Shown: positions 1 through 13,407 of the stretch, piece after piece
Numbering within the stretch: position 1 is the first letter of the stretch
Layout: each line of letters starts with the position of its first letter
Assembly (NCBI GenBank): GCA_037447655.1
Contig: JBBHKE010001802.1
Span: 1-13,407, forward strand
From: Zygnema cylindricum
Taxonomy: Eukaryota; Streptophyta; Zygnematophyceae; Zygnematales; Zygnemataceae
Length of the DNA stretch: 13,407 nucleotides
Direction: 5' to 3'
Notes under the pieces: generated by a model
Told to the model about the DNA's origin: nothing
The model's input: only the letters and a program-made list of their open reading frames with translations
Databases searched by the model: none
Position numbers and translations under genes: made by a program

Positions 1-110
1 CTCCCTCCCTCCCTCCCTCCCTGCTCTCTCTCCTCTCTTTTTTTCCCGCTCTCTCGCTCTCTCCCCTCTCTCCTTTTCTCTTTCTCTTTCTCTCTTCTTT
101 ATGTACTTTT
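1..110. repeat. CT-rich simple sequence at the left window edge
   Basis: The first 22 bases are (CTCC)n-type repeat, followed by about 80 bases of CT-rich sequence (CTCTCTCC, TTTCTC blocks). Pyrimidine-rich tracts also occur in plant 5' UTRs, so this could be leader sequence of a plus-strand gene starting near here, but no start codon with a credible frame follows. Confidence 0.85.
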
Positions 111-779
111 CTTTGAATTTCTGAAGTCATCATCAATTAACGAGAGCAGGGAACGAGCTCGAAGATTTGGCAGGGTTGTTTGGTTCAGTAGTTTAGTCAT
201 CTGAGATATCACCTTTTATTTGTGCAAAGATTGTTTTTCTACTCTGTCCAGATTGTCTTTTTCCGAAAGATCCAATTAGAAGCTATATGCCCACGTCCTT
301 GTTAATTTGTCTTATTGTCTGTTAGTTTCTTTTGAATTGTATTTCGTTCCTGGTTTGTTTGATTCTTTGTGAGTTCGTTCAGTTCTCTTACCTTTTCCTT
401 TTTGTTTCTACTCGTAAATCAACGCCTGTTACATGGGCATGGACCGTGTCCTGTTTTATCATGCCCCTTTATCATGCGCATGGACCGTGTCCTGTTTATC
501 CAAACGTCTTAGTATTGTTGTACTATTCAAGTCGTCCGTACGGATTTTTGTCCACGCTACCCAAATCAACACAACGATTGACGGAAATCGAGCAAATAAT
601 GTACGACACGAAATTGTACTTGTTGAAAAGGAGGGGTAGTTTCTGAATTGCCAGCATCCTGTAATCGGATAGTCACGAACGAATGATTGATGGCTGAAGA
701 CTCTGAAGTGCTCGTAGCGGCTCTCATCTTTACTCATTGACAGGATCGAGCAGCCAAGATCTGACGGTCAAGAACGATT
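111..779. other. Spacer, no gene recognised
   Basis: Apart from the 41-base duplication at 437-497 I see no element. The open frames at 332-646 (plus) and 459-737 (minus) overlap each other and that duplication and show no family motifs. Confidence 0.5.
437..497 (+). repeat. Direct duplication of a 20-base motif at 41-base spacing
   Basis: GCATGGACCGTGTCCTGTTT occurs identically at 437-456 and 478-497, with similar flanking TATCATGC sequence. It looks like a recent small tandem duplication. Confidence 0.85.
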
Positions 780-935
780 GCCGAGGGAGTACTTTGAAAG
801 TTACCGTTTGCTAACGTTAGCAGAGAAACAAAGCTACGATGTAGGCCGAGGGACAACGCTACCCGTCCGCTGACGGGGGCCGAGGAGCAACGTTACCCGT
901 TTGTTGGCGTCGGCCCGGGGACACGCCGTTAACGG
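780..935 (+). repeat. GC-rich direct repeats, unit about 34 bases
   Basis: Copies start with GCCGAGGG or a variant at 780, 845, 879 and 913. The last three are spaced exactly 34 bases; the first is 65 bases before the second. Typical content is GCCGAGGRRCAACGYTACCCG then TYYGYTRRCG. The block is markedly more GC- and CpG-rich than its surroundings. Confidence 0.75.
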
Positions 936-956
936 ATGCAGTCGGACAGAAAGTCG

Positions 957-1064
957 GCCTATTTAAAGGTTTTCAAATGGACGAGCAATGGTCTATAATT
1001 TGTATAAAGATGTACTATGACATTTTTCCGTTCTACGTTTATCAGAAAAGTTTATTATAATAAA
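957..1064 (+). promoter_or_regulatory. TATA-like motif followed by polyadenylation-like motif (LTR-like layout)
   Basis: TATTTAAAGG at 960-969 lies just downstream of the GC-rich 34-base repeats, and AATAAA occurs at 1059-1064, about 95 bases later. Enhancer-like repeats, TATA and poly(A) signal in that order are what U3-R of an LTR shows. No TG...CA ends, primer-binding site or second LTR is seen, so a solo LTR is only a possibility. Confidence 0.3.
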
Positions 1065-1224
1065 GCAAAACTAATTTTTTATTTTGGCTAAGGTGTTTGT
1101 AACTTAGGTGTCTCCCTTGAAATCCATTAACCCTATACTAATGTTTTGTAGATTCAGGCTTTCAATGTACATGTAGGTTTCGCAGTATGGCATTTTAGGG
1201 TTTGGAATGTTAACTACACCGATG

Positions 1225-1420
1225 ATCGTTATTAGTGATAAAGTTTTTTTCGCCACCTAAAAAATCTTTTTTCCGTGCACAGTTGTCGGATTGTCAATCT
1301 GAGACCGCCAAGGAATGTGAGAATCTTGCCTTCCAACAGCACCATAGGATTGTCAATCCGACAAGTGTGCACGGAGAAAAGATATTCTAAGTGGCGAAAA
1401 AAAATAACACTAATAACGAT
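1225..1420. mobile_element. MITE with about 75-base terminal inverted repeats
   Basis: ATCGTTATTAGTG at 1225-1237 is mirrored by CACTAATAACGAT at 1408-1420. The pairing continues inward through TTTTTTTCGCCAC / GTGGCGAAAAAAA, CCGTGCAC / GTGCACGG and TTGTCGGATTG / CAATCCGACAA up to about 1300 and from about 1347. That leaves an unpaired centre of about 45 bases. There is no coding capacity. Similarity beyond the core (CTACACCG on the left, CGAAGTACTG on the right) suggests the true ends may be 10 bases further out. No clear target-site duplication is seen, so the superfamily is undecided. Confidence 0.8.
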
Positions 1421-1618
1421 GAGCGAAGTACTGCCTCCATCCTGAGAATTCAGTCCATCCGTAACGCACTAATTTTAATGTAACACGTGGTATATATAAA
1501 AAAAAATTATGATGGTACACGAATGGAAAAAACGAAGGTGAATTGTCACTCGCCGGACACAGAAAGAAACCGAGAACAGTGTCAAAACCAAACGAGCAAA
1601 ATGGACAAGTTAAGGATG

Positions 1619-1850
1619 CTAATAATGATAAAAAAAAACGGATAAATTAAAAAGCACGATGGTAAACCATCTGAGTCCGGGGGTACAAAAGGGGTGGCAT
1701 GGCCAAAACTGAAAATCTACAAGCAGGGCAATAAAAACAAAGAGAGCGACGGAATACATAAAAAAGGCAAAGAAAATAAAAGCACCCAAACTCAAAAAGA
1801 AAAGCATAGCAACTCACAAAACCAAAACCACAACCCCAATCCCAGCCCAA
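1619..1850 (-). mobile_element. Probable 3' tail of the retroelement fragment
   Basis: Directly downstream of the polymerase-like frame on the minus strand lies a G/T-rich stretch with repeated TTTGGTTTT and CTTTTTGAG words. It ends in a T-run followed by ATCATTATTAG. The composition differs from the flanks and fits a retroelement 3' UTR, but the exact end and any target-site duplication cannot be set. Open frames here encode only F/L/V-rich low-complexity sequence. Confidence 0.35.
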
Positions 1851-2288
1851 TTAAATATCTAGAAAAACCAACCCCGTAAGTTCCCCCAGCCCGGGGGAGC
1901 ATGTTGAGGGAGTTCCGGAACACGTCGACGATCCATAACCGCAATGGCCGATCGAAGGAGAACACTGTAAAGCCACAGATAAACGTTGACGATAAAAAGA
2001 AGTAAGGACCGAAGGAGGAGGGCTCCCAGGTCCCCGTCGCTTGAAAGCACGTCGAGCACAAGTACGAAGGAACTCGTCCAATGCAACACCCAAACAACCA
2101 AAGATCTCGACCGCCATCGGAATAAAGTCATCCATAGGGTCTCGGTGGGCATAATCACGCTCTTTCGCCTTAGCGGCATCCTGAGCTGCCACCCCAACAT
2201 GTCGAGCCGCCTGACCAACAACTGTAGCTAAAGTAGGGTTCGCCGAAACAATATCACCGAATGGTAAAGAGATTAGTAAGAGTTGATA
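1851..2288 (-). pseudogene. Decayed 3' fragment of a reverse-transcriptase-type retroelement ORF
   Basis: The minus-strand frame is open from just after a TAG at 2291-2289. It reads FGDIVSANPTLATVVGQAA, then AAQDAAKAKERDY, FIPMAVEIFGCLGVALDEFL and PPSVLTSFYRQRLSVALQ (to about 1965). I recognise the pattern A-A-x-x-A-E/K-K ... F-x-P-x-A-V-E-x-F-G ... Y-R-Q-R-x-S-V-A-L/I-Q as the C-terminal end of polymerase proteins of retroelements found in plants and other eukaryotes. This assignment is from memory. Catalytic RT motifs are absent, so the copy is 5'-truncated. After SVALQ the frame loses the expected sequence; another frame reads LRSAIAVMDRR, suggesting a frameshift. It is a relic. Confidence 0.55.
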
Positions 2289-2299
2289 CTACGGTACGC

Positions 2300-4564
2300 C
2301 AAACTAGAATGTAGTGTGAACTAATAACAAGGCGTGAAAGAAAGGATGGAGAGAAGAGGTGTAATAGAGCCCACGAGAGAACCACATATATACGAGAGAA
2401 ACGGACGCGAAAAGTGAACAAAAAGAAAAAAGAGAAAGCGCCTCAATCCAATCAAGGATCGTGATTTATTTTGATCTACTTTGGTGTATATGTTGTGGTT
2501 TGGTGATATTATTCGTCAAGTGGCATCGCACTAAGGACAAGAGCATGATTATTCATGATTTGTGTGGGTGATTTTTGGTAATTTTGCATGTATTTAGAAT
2601 TCAAATAATGTAGCTTCTTTTTTATTTATTCGTTTGTGACGTCCTTGTTGTGTTTTTTAATTTGACTGATATGGCCCTTGTTTGGTATTATTCTAGTGTG
2701 TTTGTTGTTGATTTGCCTTTTGTTTCACTCTTGTATTAAAATGTTTTGCATCGCTTGTTTTCCAATAAAAAAAATTGCTTGTTTCACAAGAAATAGCATA
2801 AATTAGCAAACCTCAGTGATAGGTAAATTCCAGAGTTCCCAATATCGAACTGATCTTTCCGAACTTTCTTTCTCTCTTTCACGTTTGAACAAGATAATAA
2901 AAACGTCCGTTTTAACATCCTCATTGCCCTAGAATGTGGTATGCAAACTTTTTAGAACACCAGTTGAAAATTTGAAACGTATAGGAATAAGGATTTTTAG
3001 CTCCACAAGCCTTCGTTCTCCGATGTTCTTAAGAAGAATGAGCATTTTATTTCCACCTAAGGGCGATAAATATGTACCAAATATAATGTCGAATTTGTAA
3101 ACATGTCATCAGTCAGCTAGGGCTGAATCTTACGAGAAAATAGAAAAGAGAAAAGAATATCTCGGTTTGTTTTGGTACAACCATTTAAATATCATACATT
3201 CAATAGTCGCTCATGTTTGCCTACTGAGAATTGGAAACCCTGTATTTTGTTACCCCATACAGCCTGTGTACCACACGATTATTTCACATTTACTACTAGT
3301 GTTATATTATATAAAGAACAGAATATAACATTTCCAACAGTATACAATGTTTTCCACATTAAACTTGTGTTCTGCACTGCATAAAGTCACATATTTAAAT
3401 ATCTTCTAGTTCACATTAGAGAAAAACAGTCTATAGGAAAACAGTGAGTGTGAGAAAAACAATCGATAAGAACATAAGAGTGAGAAAAAAAAGTCGTTAA
3501 CGAAATAATACAAGAAAGACGGTCAATAAAAAAAAAAATCCTGCAATTGTCTACCAACTGCACATTTGACAGCCTTAAAAACCTTAAAGAGTGGTGTCAA
3601 TCAAAAAGTGAATTTTAGTCCTCAGTATGTACACCAATAAACACTATTTCTTAACAAAAATATTATATCTAAAACGACCAAACTGACAACCTCCATGGAA
3701 CTCTCTCCCTCCAGTCTCCTTCAAAAATAGAACATGACATTATTCCACTTTCCAAGATTGCCGGTAAACATTATTTTTTTCACTTCTTCCTCGACCTATC
3801 GCCACAAACCAACGAGAATCAATTTCCTACCACACTAAATTCCTACAATACTAAAAAAGAATTCCTATACACTAACCAAGATGATTCATTGCCCATCCAT
3901 TACCATCCATTAAAGTCTCAAAAAAAGGTCGAGAATGACCATTTTCCTACCAAATTAAACGAGGATCCTTACCAGAGACTTAAGAACAAATCTTCCTCCC
4001 TCTCAACCCTTCCCTCGGCCCCTCATTATGGCCATTTCTGATATTGACTCCTTGCCCTAGTAAGACCCAAAAATCTCCTAATAAAAACTGCATTCGATCG
4101 TGGGACTACCTTCACCCAAAATTGGGCCATATGAGAGAAATCCCATAAAAAACATATGCAGTTTTTTAAGTAAAAAGTCTTCACTATTTTCGGGCCATGT
4201 GCCTTCCTATGTATGTGCCTTACTAAAACCTTTGGGGATCAATTATTGCACTAGAGATGGGGCTAGGAAAACACGTTATTTTGGCCTTCCCCCAACAAAC
4301 AAATTGCCTCCATAAACCTCTGTGACAGCTGTCATTTTCGATGCGAAAAATGTTAGAGAAATTTCCCATTTTTTTCGCTTTCCTTTTTCCTTCTTCCTTT
4401 GTTTTTTGAGTACGAAGCCTACGAGATAATAAATTATCGGTTGCTTCCTTCCCTCCATCTGTCCCAAAATGGACAGCCTAAAAAAAAAAAAAAAGCAAAA
4501 GCTTCGCTTCTCCTCGACTCGTAGTTCGACCTTTTCCCTGATTAAAAATAAATAAATAACCTTT
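2300..4564. other. 3' flank of the ligase gene, no gene recognised
   Basis: AT-rich sequence. The region just left of 4565 is presumably the 3' UTR on the minus strand, but no clear AATAAA fixes its end. A poly(A)/poly(T) run occurs at about 4481-4494. Around 3419-3540 there is weak repetition of GTGAGAAAAA-type units of about 32 bases. The stretch 2480-2800 is T/G-rich on the plus strand and ends with CCAATAAAAAA, resembling a plant 3' end, but no exon can be attached to it. Short open frames (3172-3384, 4100-4315) lack family features. Confidence 0.6.
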
Positions 4565-13178
<8,614 letters not shown>

Positions 13179-13407
13179 CTGAACCCAAAAACCCCATTTT
13201 CCCACAGGCGAAATTTCTTAAAAATGGCAATAAGACAAGTTGTTCTTTTAAGTTCTCAATTTCCTTTCCATCTCTTCCAAGAAATGCACAGAAACCTGTC
13301 GATCTCTTTGCCTCCTCTCTCTCCCTCCCTCTCTCCCTCCCTCTCTCCCTCCCTCTCTCCCTCCCTCGCTCCCTCCCTCGCTCCCTCCCTCGCTCCCTCC
13401 CTCGCTC
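13179..13407 (-). other. Intron interrupting the U-box (3' part), running off the window
   Basis: This is the sense-strand 3' end of an intron ending TTTTTGGGTTCAG at 13179. No reading frame here encodes the missing first half of the U-box. The distal part (from about 13310) is a CT-rich simple repeat, annotated separately; the part next to the acceptor is unremarkable. Confidence 0.8.
13321..13407. repeat. 12-base minisatellite CTCCCTCCCTCT/CTCCCTCCCTCG at the window edge
   Basis: There are 7.25 consecutive copies of a 12-base unit: the first three end in T and the next four end in G, which introduces a CpG into each unit. The minus strand, the sense strand of the gene, reads GGGAGGGAG runs and so has clustered G-tracts of the G-quadruplex type. 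The array is cut by the window end, so its true length is unknown. Confidence 0.95.

Noticed and set aside
1484-1500. CACGTG followed by TATATATAAA, resembling a G-box promoter
   Set aside because: No coding frame follows on the plus strand, and the site sits between a MITE and the retroelement tail.
2760-2772. CCAATAAAAAA as a poly(A) signal of a plus-strand gene
   Set aside because: The T/G-rich stretch upstream looks 3'-UTR-like but no exon or stop of a real gene could be connected to it.
13179-13230. ATG at 13230 as the start of the ligase protein
   Set aside because: Starting here would leave half a U-box preceded by unrelated residues. A good acceptor at 13179 and a split codon argue that this stretch is intron.

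Overview
The window looks like nuclear DNA of a land plant; I cannot name the lineage. The evidence is a spliced gene of the plant U-box/armadillo E3 ligase group (PUB43/44/45, the SAUL1 type) with GT-AG introns of 0.4-2.9 kb, AT-rich spacer and intron sequence, long (GA)n and (CCCT)n microsatellites, and small transposon relics. There is no operon or other prokaryotic gene organisation.

The right two thirds (4565-13178, minus strand) is one gene read right to left. I could join six exons: 13178-12835, 11630-11330, 10881-10337, 9423-9199, 6252-6134 and 5186-4565. All junctions are in phase and together give 717 residues plus a stop. The protein starts inside the U-box (second half only) and continues as armadillo repeats to a family-typical C-terminus ending QSSYF. 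The first half of the U-box and the start codon must lie beyond 13407, so the gene is 5'-truncated by the window. Family knowledge predicts an E3 ubiquitin-protein ligase; the best-known member, SAUL1/PUB44, acts at the plasma membrane in control of senescence, cell death and immunity.

The introns carry most of the unusual sequence. Intron 5 begins with a 296-base GA/CT tract only three bases after the donor GTC. Intron 4 (2.9 kb) holds three 44-base tandem repeats, two copies of a roughly 190-base inverted-repeat element, a tRNA-like block and a perfect hairpin. Intron 3 is largely a degenerate tandem array of 80-100-base units. Intron 1 holds a possible further copy of the small element and a purine-rich stretch. 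The intron interrupting the U-box ends in a 12-base CTCCCTCCCTCK array at the window edge.

The left third (1-4564) is the 3' flank of this gene. It has no convincing gene. It holds a CT-rich microsatellite at the extreme left, a 41-base duplication, a GC-rich block of 34-base repeats followed by a TATA-like and a polyadenylation-like motif (LTR-like layout), a 196-base MITE with about 75-base terminal inverted repeats, and a decayed 3' fragment of a reverse-transcriptase-type retroelement on the minus strand.

I found no defence, biosynthetic or otherwise new multi-gene system. The most distinctive items are the related small inverted-repeat elements sharing a CGTTATTAG-type terminus, the long polypyrimidine tract at a splice donor, and the intronic 90-base array.
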